64,000 nucleotides of DNA from Variovorax paradoxus EPS (GTDB lineage Bacteria > Pseudomonadota > Gammaproteobacteria > Burkholderiales > Burkholderiaceae_C), in contig NC_014931.1 of NCBI RefSeq assembly GCF_000184745.1, positions 992,001 to 1,056,000 of the forward strand, in the 5' to 3' direction. The translations under genes were made by a program, and so were the position numbers. Shown one piece after another: positions 36,497 through 45,386 of the stretch. The number at the start of each line of letters is the position of its first letter. Within the stretch, counting starts at the first letter, position 1. The notes beneath the pieces are model-generated. The model did no database searches. It saw nothing but the letters and a program-made list of their open reading frames with translations, and was not told the origin of the DNA.

Positions 36497-37522
36497 ATGG
36501 CCCATTCTCACTCCTCTCCGTTCCCTCTCTTCTCCCTGTTTTCGCGCCGCTCGGTGCTGCTGGCCACCGCCTTGTGCGCCGCCGCATCGCCGGCCGCTTT
36601 CGCCCAGCAAGATTGGCCGCAGCAGCCGGTCACGCTGATCATGGGCTTTCCCGCCGGCTCGGGCGTCGATGTGGTCGCCCGCACCATCCAGGAGCCGCTG
36701 TCCAAACAGCTGGGCCGCCCGGTCATCATCGATTACCGCTCGGGCGCAGCCGGCAACATCGCCAGCGAGTACGTGGCGCACTCGAAGCCCGATGGCTACA
36801 CGCTCTCGTTCGGCACCGCGGCCACGCATGGCAGCAACGCCGCGCTCTACAAGAAGCTGCCGTTCGACGTGGAGGCCGACTTCGTGCCGGTGGCGCCGGT
36901 GCTCGACGTATCGAACGTGCTCACCATCAATTCGAGCGTGATCGACGTGAAGACCTTGAAAGAGTTCGTCGACCTCGTCAAGGCCAACCCCGGCAAGTAC
37001 AACTACGCGTCCACGGGCAATGGCGCGGGCACGCACATGGCGTTTGCCGAATTCAATTCGCGCCTCGGACTGAACATGGTGCACGTGCCCTACAAGGGCG
37101 GCCCGGAGGCCATCACGTCGGTGGTGCGCGGCGAGACCTGCTGCATCATGAACCAGGTGCAGACGGTGCTGCCGCACTACAAGGCGGGCAAGGTGCGCTT
37201 GCTGGGCGTGACCACCGCGGCGCCGGTGGCCGCGGTGAAGGAAGTGCCGACCATCGCCTCCAGCGGTGTACCGGGCACCAAGGGTTTCGACAGCTCGATC
37301 TGGTTCGGCATCTTCGCGCCCAAGGGTACGGATGCGCGGATCGTGGACAAGCTCAATGCCGCAGTGAAGGCGGTGCTCGAGCAACCGGAGATCCGCGAGA
37401 AGTTCGAGGCGCAGGGGAACACCATCCGCATCGAGTCGCCTGCGCAGTTCAAGAAAACGGTGCATGAGAACCGCGTGAAGTGGGCTGAGGTGGCGAAGGC
37501 TGCGAATATCAGCATCGATTGA
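36497..37522 (+). CDS. Bug/TTT-family solute-binding protein
   Basis: 341 residues. A long signal peptide (arginine pair RRS, hydrophobic core, cleavage near FAQQ at about 34) precedes the Bug fold: PVTLIMGFPAGSGVDVVART, IDYRSGAAGNIASEYVAHSKPDGYTL, and VPYKGGPEAITSVVRGE are family landmarks. These proteins bind carboxylates or aromatic acids for tripartite tricarboxylate transporters; no TctA/TctB membrane genes are here, so it is an orphan receptor as is common in this group. ATG at 36497 begins the signal; upstream residues are not conserved. Confidence 0.92.
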   Translation: MAHSHSSPFPLFSLFSRRSVLLATALCAAASPAAFAQQDWPQQPVTLIMGFPAGSGVDVVARTIQEPLSKQLGRPVIIDYRSGAAGNIASEYVAHSKPDGYTLSFGTAATHGSNAALYKKLPFDVEADFVPVAPVLDVSNVLTINSSVIDVKTLKEFVDLVKANPGKYNYASTGNGAGTHMAFAEFNSRLGLNMVHVPYKGGPEAITSVVRGETCCIMNQVQTVLPHYKAGKVRLLGVTTAAPVAAVKEVPTIASSGVPGTKGFDSSIWFGIFAPKGTDARIVDKLNAAVKAVLEQPEIREKFEAQGNTIRIESPAQFKKTVHENRVKWAEVAKAANISID

Positions 37523-37534
37523 TGCTTCGTTGGG

Positions 37535-37690
37535 GGCTTTGTTCGGGGCGCGTGCGCAGGCCGCCGGGTACTCCCCTCCGCGAATGTCCCCCGCTTCGCT
37601 CCTCCTTTATTTCGCTGCGGGGAGCACCCGACGCCCTGCGCACATGGGCACGCTGTGGGTGTGCGGCGATCAATGGGTGCTCTGACTGCT
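37535..37690. repeat. Probable dispersed intergenic repeat (Comamonadaceae-type)
   Basis: The 174 bp between the Bug gene and the convergent porin gene hold a GC-rich block including TACTCCCCTCCGCGAATG, CGCTTCGCTCCTCCTTTATT and GGGCACGCTGTGGGTGTGCG. I recall near-identical blocks in intergenic regions of Variovorax-type genomes. It has no convincing open reading frame. The repeat status is from recollection; this window contains only one copy. Confidence 0.5.
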
Positions 37691-37696
37691 GCTGGA

Positions 37697-38527
37697 CTAC
37701 AGCGTCTTCGTCAGCGTGACGATGAAGCGGGCCTTGTTCGGGGAATAGGTCTCGCGGCCGAAGGTGCCGAAGCCGAAGTCCACGCCGGGGTTGCTGACCG
37801 AGGTGTACGCGCTCTTCTTGTTCGCGCCCTGCACCGAGCCTGCAAGCGAAAGGCCGTTGCCGAAGTCGTAAGAAGCGCCCACGTTGTAGTCGACGTAGTT
37901 CCTGTAGCCCAGGCTGCGGATGTCGCTGGACATGTTCGTGTAGCCGACGGCGGCCTTCAACGTGAGCTTGGGCGCGATCTCCTTGCTGTACGCCAGGTTC
38001 AGGTAGCCGGTGTTGGTGCCCTTCAGGCCCGAGCCGGCCTTGTTGCCCGCGTAGCCGAAGTAGTCCTTCGACACGGTGTGCGAGTACTTGAGCGTGAAGG
38101 AGCCGATCGCTTCGTCGGTGTAGCCCGCACTGCCATAAAGCTCCGTCGTGTTGCCCGACGAATTGCCGGGGTACACATAGGTGAGCGCGCCCACGTCCAG
38201 GTCGAGCGGGCCGGCCTTGAATTTGTAGCCGCCGTAGAAATCGCTCTCCAGGCTGTTGCCCTTGAGCCAGTTGACGCTCGAATTCCAGTTGCCCACATAG
38301 AAGCCGCTCTCGCCGAAGGCGTAGTCCAGGCCACCCTGGATGGCGGGCTTGAAGCCGCTGGTCTTGGCGTAGTCGTTGCGGCCCAGCATGTCCTGGTCCT
38401 GCCCGCGGAACTTGTAGTTGCTGGTGAGCGCGACGTTGCCACTGAGTTGCGCACTCGCGAGCATCGGCAGGGCGGCGAGGGTGGGGAGAAGGATCGCCGG
38501 CAGGGCGATGCGGATCAGGTGTTTCAT
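37697..38527 (-). CDS. TorF family putative porin
   Basis: 276 residues with a signal peptide (cleavage near ASAQ at 27) and alternating beta-strand sequence to the end. The gcw_chp family opening LSGNVALTSNYKFRGQDQD is clear, and further strands such as GGYKFKAGPLDLDVGALTY and the C-terminal ARFIVTLTKTL are typical of outer-membrane barrels. It probably forms a small channel. Monocistronic; no regulator adjoins. Confidence 0.88.
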   Translation of the reverse strand: MKHLIRIALPAILLPTLAALPMLASAQLSGNVALTSNYKFRGQDQDMLGRNDYAKTSGFKPAIQGGLDYAFGESGFYVGNWNSSVNWLKGNSLESDFYGGYKFKAGPLDLDVGALTYVYPGNSSGNTTELYGSAGYTDEAIGSFTLKYSHTVSKDYFGYAGNKAGSGLKGTNTGYLNLAYSKEIAPKLTLKAAVGYTNMSSDIRSLGYRNYVDYNVGASYDFGNGLSLAGSVQGANKKSAYTSVSNPGVDFGFGTFGRETYSPNKARFIVTLTKTL

Positions 38528-38630
38528 CGAAAGAAATCGCTAACGTATAGAGGAGCCGGCAGCGTAGGAGGGGGCGTCTAAAAGCCGCGTAAAAAATGAG
38601 GCCCCGGGCGCAAAAGTTTTGAACGCGGCC

Positions 38631-39560
38631 TCAGCCCGTTGGCGCGCCGCGGCGCACGGGCATCGTCATCGCAACCACGCCCGCCACGATGCAAGCGAGC
38701 CCGACCCACGCGGTGGGCGAGAGCGCTTCGCCGAGAAACACCACGCCGATCGTCACGCCGATGGGCACGCGCAGATACGCCTGCGCGGCGGTGGACATCG
38801 GCCCGAGCGTCTTGATGAGGCGGAAGTAAATGGTGAAGGCAAGGGCGGTCGAAAGCACCGCGAGCGCGAGCACCGCCATCACCGATGCGGCCGAGGGTGC
38901 GAGCGTCCACGGCCTGTCGATCGCGATGCTCGCGGGCAGCAGCATCGCCGCGCCGCTCAGCAGCGAGCCCGCGGCCGGCACCATCGGGTCCAGCCCCTTG
39001 AACACGCGGCCGAACATCGCGGCGCAGCCGTAGCAGACGGCGGCCGCCACCAGCCCGATCTGCGCGAGCAGCGAATGCCCGAGGCCGTGCAGCGCCTCGA
39101 AGCCGACGATCAGGCAGATGCCCGCCAGCCCCGCGCCCACGCCGAACAGCCGGCGCAGCGTGGGCTTCTCGGCGCCGCCCATGCCGAGGCCGAGCAGGAA
39201 GATGAAGATGGGCGAGGTCGAGTTGAGGATGGTCGCGAGCCCGGCATCGACGCTGCGCTCGGCCCATGCGATGAGCGTGAACGGCAGCACGCTGTTCAGG
39301 CAAGCCTGCAGCGCGAAGCGCCCCCACATCGCGGGCGCCGTCGGCAGCTTCACGCCGCGCATGCACAGCACCGCGAGCAGCAGCAGGCCGGCGACGAGCG
39401 TGCGCGCCGCGATCAGCGTGACGGGCGGCAGCGTCTGGACGCCGATCTTGATGAAGGTGTACGAGGCGCCCCAGCAGGTCGCGAGCACCGCGAGCAGCGC
39501 CCATTCGAAGGCAAGGTTGGGGTGGGGGCTGGCGGCTGTATCGAGTGCGGTCGTGTGCAT
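38631..39560 (-). CDS. EamA family (DMT) transporter
   Basis: 309 residues with ten hydrophobic helices in two EamA repeats of about 140 residues. Repeat starts are LLAVLATCWGASYTFIKIG and GLVAAAVCYGCAAMFGRVF, and the repeat end features FLGEALSPTAWVGLACIV. Members export metabolites such as amino acids; the substrate is unknown. The ATG at 39560 begins the predicted N-terminus; a longer frame upstream is non-conserved. It is divergent from the deaminase-like gene at 39703. Confidence 0.9.
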   Translation of the reverse strand: MHTTALDTAASPHPNLAFEWALLAVLATCWGASYTFIKIGVQTLPPVTLIAARTLVAGLLLLAVLCMRGVKLPTAPAMWGRFALQACLNSVLPFTLIAWAERSVDAGLATILNSTSPIFIFLLGLGMGGAEKPTLRRLFGVGAGLAGICLIVGFEALHGLGHSLLAQIGLVAAAVCYGCAAMFGRVFKGLDPMVPAAGSLLSGAAMLLPASIAIDRPWTLAPSAASVMAVLALAVLSTALAFTIYFRLIKTLGPMSTAAQAYLRVPIGVTIGVVFLGEALSPTAWVGLACIVAGVVAMTMPVRRGAPTG

Positions 39561-39702
39561 GGTGCGCCGATCATCGCGAGCGGGCGGTGCGAACACTTCG
39601 GCCTGGAGCGAATCGTGTGCGTGCATTGATGATGACCACGCGCCCGAATCTGGGTACGCTGTCTCAAGACGCCCCGCCCCGATGCCTTCTCAAAAAAGAA
39701 CC

Positions 39703-40905
39703 ATGCCCACGCTCCTGATCCGCAACGTTCGCCCCCTGGGCGCTTCTCCCGTCGACGTGCTGGTGCGCGGCGGCCGCATCGCAGGCATCGGCACCGCGCT
39801 GTCCGCGCCTGCCGATGCAACGATCGAAGAGGGCGGCGGTGCCCTGCTGCTGCCCGGCCTGGTCGAAGGCCACACCCACCTCGACAAGACGATGTGGGGC
39901 ATGGACTGGTATCGCAACGAAGTCGGCACCAATCTCATCGACAAGATCGAGAACGAGCGCGCGTTCCGCCACGCGAGCGGGCACGATGCCGCCGCACAGT
40001 CGCTCGCGCTCGCCAAGGCCTTTCTCGCGCTCGGCACCACGCGGCTTCGCACGCATGTCGATGTCGATACGCAGGCGGGTCTGCGGCATCTCGAAGGCAC
40101 GCTGCGCACGCGCGAGGCGCTGCGCGATCTGCAGCAGATCCAGATCGTCGCGTTCCCGCAGTCGGGCCTGCTGGGACGCCCCGGCACCGCCGAACTGCTC
40201 GACCAATCGCTCGCACTCGGCGCCGATGTGCTCGGCGGCCTCGACCCGTGCGCCATCGACGGCGACCCGGTGAAATCGCTCGACGTGCTTTTCGGCATTG
40301 CAGACAAACACCAGCGCCCCATCGACATTCACCTGCACGAGCCGGGCGCCATGGGTGCGTTCTCGCTCGACCTCATCCTGCAGCGCACCGAGGCGCTGGG
40401 CATGCAGGGCAAGGTCGCCGTGAGCCACGGCTTCTGCCTGGGCGATGTGGCCGAACGCGAGCGCGAGATGCTGCTCGCGCGCATGGCGAAGCTCGGCGTG
40501 GTGCTCATCACCAGCGCGCCGCCGTCCCGCAGCGTGCCGCCTCTCCTGGCCTGCCGGCAGGCGGGCGTGACGGTGGTGGGCGGCAACGACGGCATCCGCG
40601 ATGCGTGGACGCCTTATGGCAACCCCGACATGCTCGAGCGCGCGATGCTCATCGGCCTGCGCTACAACCTGCGCCGCGACGACGAGGTCGAAGTGGCGCT
40701 CGACACCGTCACTCATTCGGGCGCGCGCGGCTGCGGCTTCGAGGCCTACGGCCTCGTGCCGGGCAACCGCGCGGACCTGGTGCTGGTCGATGCGCAGACC
40801 CTGGCGCATGCGGTGGTGGCGCGGCCGGTGCGAAAGCTGGTGGTGGCGGGTGGGCGCGTGGCGGCGCGTGATGGCGAGCTGCAGCCGGACGTGGCGGCGT
40901 TGTGA
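39703..40905 (+). CDS. Amidohydrolase family protein, cytosine deaminase-like
   Basis: 400 residues. Metal ligands of the CodA-type amidohydrolases are in place: VEGHTHLDKT (HxH) near residue 56, IDIHLHEPG for the third histidine and glutamate, VSHGFCLG for the next histidine, and GGNDGIRDAWTPYGNPDM for the catalytic aspartate. The C-terminal strand NRADLVLVDAQTLAHAVV closes the beta-sandwich. It probably deaminates a pyrimidine or related cyclic amide; the exact substrate is open. ATG at 39703 is used; a start 21 bp upstream (MPSQKRT) is possible. Confidence 0.88.
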   Translation: MPTLLIRNVRPLGASPVDVLVRGGRIAGIGTALSAPADATIEEGGGALLLPGLVEGHTHLDKTMWGMDWYRNEVGTNLIDKIENERAFRHASGHDAAAQSLALAKAFLALGTTRLRTHVDVDTQAGLRHLEGTLRTREALRDLQQIQIVAFPQSGLLGRPGTAELLDQSLALGADVLGGLDPCAIDGDPVKSLDVLFGIADKHQRPIDIHLHEPGAMGAFSLDLILQRTEALGMQGKVAVSHGFCLGDVAEREREMLLARMAKLGVVLITSAPPSRSVPPLLACRQAGVTVVGGNDGIRDAWTPYGNPDMLERAMLIGLRYNLRRDDEVEVALDTVTHSGARGCGFEAYGLVPGNRADLVLVDAQTLAHAVVARPVRKLVVAGGRVAARDGELQPDVAAL

Positions 40906-41016
40906 ACGGCGACGGTGCGAGGCTTGGTCCTCAGGGGACGCGGGGCGGCGGCTGACACGGCGCCCGCGCGAGCGATGCAACCATCGACTCCAATTTCAAT
41001 GCTTGGAGGAATCCCG

Positions 41017-41274
41017 ATGAACAAGACCCTGATCGCACTCGCCACTTCGCTCACCCTGCTCGCGGCCGGCACGGCCAACGCGCAGATCGGCAAGGCCGCC
41101 TCCGAGGCGACCGATGCCGCGCAGCACAAGATCGACGAGAAGCAGGCCGACAGCAAGGCCAAGAAGAGTGGCCCGGTCGGCAAGGCGGTGAACAACGTCA
41201 AATCGGGCTATCACAAGAACCGCTCGAAGAGCTCGGCCGACAAGGCCAAGCAGTCGCTCAAGAACGCGGGTTAA
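41017..41274 (+). CDS. Small exported lysine-rich hypothetical protein
   Basis: 85 residues. A signal peptide (cleavage near ANAQ at about 24) precedes a very hydrophilic mature part of about 60 residues rich in Lys, Ala and Ser (KSGYHKNRSKSSADKAKQSL). No known family. A good GGAGG site lies 7 bp before the ATG, supporting it as a real gene. It might be a periplasmic nucleoid-like or stress-related peptide; nothing firmer can be said. Confidence 0.75.
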   Translation: MNKTLIALATSLTLLAAGTANAQIGKAASEATDAAQHKIDEKQADSKAKKSGPVGKAVNNVKSGYHKNRSKSSADKAKQSLKNAG

Positions 41275-41324
41275 AGCGCCCGCGGCGCGCTGCCGGTAGA
41301 GGCGCTCACTACACTGGCTCCCCC

Positions 41325-42038
41325 ATGAGCCATCGCCTCACTTGCTACTTCTGGAACAGCACCGCGCTGCGCAGCCGCAGCGTGAGCGACATCGTGCTGT
41401 CGGGCATGGTCGATGTGCCGCAGCCGCCCGCGCGGCTCATGGCCGATTGGGAACGCGACATCGCCGAGACCCTGTTCCTGGAACCCGGCGATGTCGAGCC
41501 CTTGCCGCTGGCACGCGCGCGCATGCGCTGGCCCGACCACAAGCGCTGCGTGCAGGCGATGAGCGAGTGGACGGAGGCGCTCGGCCTGAACGACGTGCTG
41601 GCGTCGAGCGACATCGCCCTCATGGCCTGCCGCGGCGCGCGCTACCACCACGACGGCGAACAGTACGGCAGCGCCGCTTTCTGCAATCTCTTCGTGAGCG
41701 AGGACAAGGGGCTCGACGTGCACTTTCCCGGCATCGGCCATCGCATTCCGCTGGCCAGGGGCACGGTGCTGATGTTCGACACCGCCCAGCCGCATGCGGT
41801 GATTCGCCGCGGCGCCAGCGGGTTCGATGCGGAAGACTTCGCAGCGGGGCGCGATTGCAGCCAGCTCTTTCTCACGTGGGAGCTTCCCATCGACAACGCC
41901 GATGTGGCGCGCGCACTGCGCATCAAATTCGACATCGACCCCTCGATCGCATCGCGATTGAATGACGAGCAGGTCTGGCTCGATGGCGCACGGGCCAGCG
42001 TGTGCCCCGAGTCCGGCCGCTGGCGCGCGACCGGCTGA
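41325..42038 (+). CDS. Uncharacterised protein with 2-oxoglutarate/Fe(II) dioxygenase-like core
   Basis: 237 residues. The central region shows the pattern of the 2OG-Fe(II) double-stranded beta-helix: H-x-D at 108-110 (ARYHHDGEQYG), then hydrophobic strands with GTVLMFDTAQPHAVIRRG supplying a distal histidine (His157) and arginine (Arg161/162) that would bind iron and 2-oxoglutarate. The N-terminal half is helical and unassigned. Assignment rests on motif pattern only and no partner is nearby. No signal peptide is visible. Confidence 0.6.
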   Translation: MSHRLTCYFWNSTALRSRSVSDIVLSGMVDVPQPPARLMADWERDIAETLFLEPGDVEPLPLARARMRWPDHKRCVQAMSEWTEALGLNDVLASSDIALMACRGARYHHDGEQYGSAAFCNLFVSEDKGLDVHFPGIGHRIPLARGTVLMFDTAQPHAVIRRGASGFDAEDFAAGRDCSQLFLTWELPIDNADVARALRIKFDIDPSIASRLNDEQVWLDGARASVCPESGRWRATG

Positions 42039-42073
42039 GGGAAGAAGCAGAAACCTCAACCTCAGCCTTGGTC

Positions 42074-42490
42074 TTAGCCTTGTGTGGCGCGCAGCAGCTC
42101 CGCCTTCTGCGCCAGTGCGACCGCCTCGACGATCTGTTCGACCGAGAGCGAGCCGCTCAACTCGACCTCGCCTGCAAGAACGCTGTCCAGCGCATCTTTC
42201 CCCGCACTGCTGGTGAGCCATGCGAACACCGATGTGATCGTTCCGCCGCCGAACTTGGCCTGCAGCGCCTTCGATGCCGCGCGGCTCACTTCGGCAAACG
42301 CCGCATGGTCCGCCGCCGACGAGGCCGCGCGCACGACGACGCAGAAGGCTTCGAGCTTGTCGGCTTCGGTGCGCAGGCGCCGGGCCTTGCCTGCGCTCTG
42401 CGTGGCGCGCGCCTGAGCCCCGGGTGTGGATGTCGACGCATCGGCCGGCTGATCCGTCGGTGAAGGAGGGGTACGAGGTTCGGTCGGCAT
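42074..42490 (-). CDS. Hypothetical protein, cytoplasmic, 138 residues
   Basis: I do not recognise the family. An acidic/Pro/Thr-rich N-terminus (about 1-35) precedes a mostly alpha-helical part (RRLRTEADKLEAFCVVVRAAS, FAEVSRAASKALQAKFGGGT, SLSVEQIVEAVALAQKAELL). Composition suits a small soluble helical bundle. It is convergent with the upstream 2OG-like gene. Coding potential is moderate, from sense GC bias and frame length. Confidence 0.6.
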   Translation of the reverse strand: MPTEPRTPPSPTDQPADASTSTPGAQARATQSAGKARRLRTEADKLEAFCVVVRAASSAADHAAFAEVSRAASKALQAKFGGGTITSVFAWLTSSAGKDALDSVLAGEVELSGSLSVEQIVEAVALAQKAELLRATQG

Positions 42491-42658
42491 GGATGCATTC
42501 GTTTTCAAGGAGCCCCCGATTGTCCCCGCACGGCGGCTTGCTTGCCCGCTGGCCGGCGGCCCGGTCCGATTCACGACGATGTTGTTACTCCCCGCGCCGC
42601 GCCCGCATGCATAGAGTTGATTCGCGGCGCCATTGCGGTGCGCCACGAGGAGCATGCA

Positions 42659-42937
42659 ATGACGCGCACGACACACCACACGAGCAACGACGAATACGAA
42701 CACCAACACGACAGCGACCCGATGCACACCGCGCTTGTCGAACACGCGCTCGGCATCCATCGCAACATTGCCGCATGCCACGCGCACATCGCGCGCGGCG
42801 ACGGCGCTCATGCACTCACCGCCGCACTGATGCTTCCTTGCTACCGGGCCGAGTTCCGCAAGCTCGTGCAATCGCTGTCGTTCGCACAAGAGAGTGAACT
42901 AAGGACTGCGCTCGAAGCACTGCATGAACCCGCATGA
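42659..42937 (+). CDS. Hypothetical protein, His-rich N-terminus, 92 residues
   Basis: The frame starts at an ATG with a GAGGAG site about 6 bp upstream. The first 30 residues are very rich in His, Asp, Glu and Thr (TTHHTSNDEYEHQHDSD), then a helical segment follows (HTALVEHALGIHRNIAACHAHIA; FRKLVQSLSFAQESELRTALEAL). The histidine content suggests metal binding, which is inference. No family is recognised. A 150-bp gap follows before the patatin gene. Confidence 0.6.
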   Translation: MTRTTHHTSNDEYEHQHDSDPMHTALVEHALGIHRNIAACHAHIARGDGAHALTAALMLPCYRAEFRKLVQSLSFAQESELRTALEALHEPA

Positions 42938-43087
42938 CGATGCCTGAGAGGGAACCGATATCTTGCGCGGCGTTCGGAATTACGCCGATGGATTGAACGG
43001 GATTCCACGTGTAGACGATGCACGGGCCAGAGGCAGAGACTCCGCTTCCCCAAGCCGGGGAATTCAATGATTTGAAAGGAGCTGGTC

Positions 43088-44119
43088 ATGGCAGAGCCTG
43101 GAAAAAAATTCACCATCCTCTCGTTCGTCGGAGGTGGCATACGCGGACTGATGTCGGTCACGATCCTGCAGAAACTGCAGGAGAAATTCCCCGGCGTTGT
43201 GGATGAGACCGATCTGATCGCAGGGTGCTCGACAGGGTCGATCATCACGAGCGAACTTCTTGCCGGAAAGACTGCGAAGGAGCTCGTCGAATTCTTCAAG
43301 ACCGGCGAGATCAAGTTCTACGACAAGATGAACACCGACCCGAACACGCCCGCGTACGACATCGACGAAGTGTTCGGTTCGCAGTTGGCGCTGCATCCGG
43401 TCATGAAAGTCTCCGAGCTCGAACGCAAGGTGCTTTTCGTGACCTTCAATGTTGGCGGCCTCGCGACCTCTGCCGACGGCGTCGTGACGCCCACGCCGTG
43501 GGCGCCGGTCATGTACACGAACATGGCGCCCGGCATGGGCGACGTGCTCATCGCCAAGGCCGCCACCTCCAGCGGTGCGATGCCGGGGCAACTGGGCTCT
43601 TATGAAGGCAATGTCGATGGCGCTTTCCTGAACCACGATCCGACAGTGGCAGCCATTGCGCTGGCCGTGCAGGCAGGGCACAAGCTGGAGGACATCACGG
43701 CCATCACCATCGGCACCGGCCTCATGTACGACTGGATTGCGAGCGACACCCACAAGTGGGGGGCCAGCCAGTGGATGTCGAGCGACGGCAACCCCTTCAA
43801 CAACACGCCGCCGTTCCTCATGAACCAGTCCACGCCCGGGCCCGTGCTGGACATGTGCCTGAACGGAACCTCCTGCAACCTCATGCCGACGCTGGCCAGC
43901 TTTCTGCTGGGGGATCGCTACGTCAACCTCAACCCGTCGCTGCCTTTCTTCATTCCGGAGAACACGACCTACCCCGAGGCCATCCAGCTGCTGCATGACA
44001 AGGGCTTGGCCGCGGACACCTCCAAGGCGGAGGCGTTGATCAAGGCCTACTGGAGGACCAGCATCGTCGTCGACGACCCCATCCTGGGCAGCACCCAGCC
44101 CAGCGCCGCGCGCGCCTGA
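43088..44119 (+). CDS. Patatin-like phospholipase
   Basis: 343 residues with the full patatin catalytic dyad: oxyanion-hole GGGIRG (residues 15-20), nucleophile serine in GCSTG (Ser48, GxSxG) and aspartate in VDGA (Asp177, D-G-A). The length and gap of about 130 residues between serine and aspartate fit cytoplasmic or secreted bacterial patatins that hydrolyse acyl ester bonds. No signal peptide is visible. A strong AAGGAG ribosome-binding site precedes the ATG. The ricin-like gene follows after 52 bp on the same strand, so both are probably co-transcribed. Confidence 0.93.
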   Translation: MAEPGKKFTILSFVGGGIRGLMSVTILQKLQEKFPGVVDETDLIAGCSTGSIITSELLAGKTAKELVEFFKTGEIKFYDKMNTDPNTPAYDIDEVFGSQLALHPVMKVSELERKVLFVTFNVGGLATSADGVVTPTPWAPVMYTNMAPGMGDVLIAKAATSSGAMPGQLGSYEGNVDGAFLNHDPTVAAIALAVQAGHKLEDITAITIGTGLMYDWIASDTHKWGASQWMSSDGNPFNNTPPFLMNQSTPGPVLDMCLNGTSCNLMPTLASFLLGDRYVNLNPSLPFFIPENTTYPEAIQLLHDKGLAADTSKAEALIKAYWRTSIVVDDPILGSTQPSAARA

Positions 44120-44171
44120 GCGCTGTTTCACTGCATTCCACGAACGTACGTATTCCTCTCAAGGAGCAACG

Positions 44172-44729
44172 ATGTCGACCCTTCAAAAAGATGTTTCGCC
44201 AGCGGCCCCGCGCATGGACCCGCTGGACCTTGGCCCCTACGTCATCCGGCACCTGGCCGGAAGCCACTACGTGCTCGACGTGTTCCAGAACAACGCCGCC
44301 GCGGGCACCAAGGTCATTGGCTATTCGCGCAATTCGCCGAACACCAGCAACCAGCAATGGATGTTCGTTGCCGCCGGCGCAGAGAACCCGGGCTGGTGGT
44401 ACCTGCAGACGAAGATGAGCAGCAACCTCGTCGTCACGCTCGAGCCGTACACGCCGATCGAGCCGAACCTGCCGCTCGAGCCCAGGCCCTTGTTCATGAT
44501 GCCGAAGGACCCCAAGCAGACCGAGTACCAGCTCTGGTGCCTGCAGTCCACCGAGAAACTCGGCTACTGGTACATCCAGAACAAGGCCCACTCGAGCAAT
44601 TCGCAGACGCCCATGGTCATCCAGCTCTCCGGCACCCAGTCCGCGGCGCCAGCGATGGCCGGCCCCATCAGCTTCATCGAGTTCGAGAAACAGGCGTGGG
44701 GATTCGTGCCGATGCTGCCGCTGGGTTGA
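44172..44729 (+). CDS. Ricin-type beta-trefoil lectin-like protein
   Basis: 185 residues. The GPYVIRHLAGSHYVLDVFQNNAAAGTKVIGYSRN...NQQWMF pattern and the repeated QLWCLQ / WWYLQ / YWYIQNK strands with Q-x-W features are those of ricin B-type trefoil repeats. The trefoil core is about 20-175. No signal peptide is present. An AAGGAG site precedes the start. Placed directly behind the patatin gene it may supply a binding or delivery module, by inference. Confidence 0.72.
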   Translation: MSTLQKDVSPAAPRMDPLDLGPYVIRHLAGSHYVLDVFQNNAAAGTKVIGYSRNSPNTSNQQWMFVAAGAENPGWWYLQTKMSSNLVVTLEPYTPIEPNLPLEPRPLFMMPKDPKQTEYQLWCLQSTEKLGYWYIQNKAHSSNSQTPMVIQLSGTQSAAPAMAGPISFIEFEKQAWGFVPMLPLG

Positions 44730-44863
44730 CACGCGAGGAGGGTGGAGCGGAGAGGGTGCCGGCGTGTTCACGCGCGAAGAAGAAAAGCAAGGCTCAGGGC
44801 GCGCGCGTGAACACCATTCGGTCCGCCAGCACTTCGCTGCCATGTCGGTTTTAAACTGCGCCC

Positions 44864-45241
44864 ATGCAACGCATCACGCAAGCCCAACACATCCTGCAGC
44901 CCGTCGTGGAGCTGCGGGGCGAGGGTGCGACGTTTGCCTATTCCGTGCGGGCGCCGCGCTCCAAGGGCGTGATCCCTCCGAGTTCCTATAAAGACGGCGG
45001 CTTCCCCACCCTCGCGGACTGCTTGAGCGATGTGGCACGGGCGCTCGGCGGCGACTTCAAGCGCATCTACGTGCGCCTCGACGGCCACTGCGTCGGCGAG
45101 CGCGACATCGTGGAGCTGCACGTGGACCCCGGGCAGGTCGCGGCCGAGTTGAAGTCGGAATGCAATGCGTTGAACGCGCTGCGTACCAGACCTGCCGCCA
45201 TCTCCGCGCAAAAGAAGGCGGGCCCGGTGGTCTCCGGATAA
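44864..45241 (+). CDS. Hypothetical protein, 125 residues
   Basis: I do not recognise the family. The protein is soluble, with a beta-rich start (ILQPVVELRGEGATFAYSVRAP), a central KDGGFPTLADCLSDVARALGGDFKRIYVRLDG and a helix near the end (QVAAELKSECNALNAL). No signal or membrane segment is visible. It stands between the ricin-like gene and the convergent LysR gene. Confidence 0.6.
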   Translation: MQRITQAQHILQPVVELRGEGATFAYSVRAPRSKGVIPPSSYKDGGFPTLADCLSDVARALGGDFKRIYVRLDGHCVGERDIVELHVDPGQVAAELKSECNALNALRTRPAAISAQKKAGPVVSG

Positions 45242-45386
45242 GCGGCGCTCTCCTTGCTCCCTTTGTGCACCCGTAGACGCATTGGTTTCGCAACGCGTTC
45301 AACGAGCGCATCGGCCAGCGCTTGCCGGGCGCCGCCCGCGTTGGAGAGCGCGCACAGATCGCAAGCGCCACGTATGGACGCCCGTC

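Noticed and set aside
43088..44119. The patatin gene as a CBASS-type antiphage effector
   Set aside because: No cyclic-nucleotide synthase, HORMA, E1/E2-like or Cap gene lies within 10 kb; the neighbours are a lectin-like and hypothetical genes.
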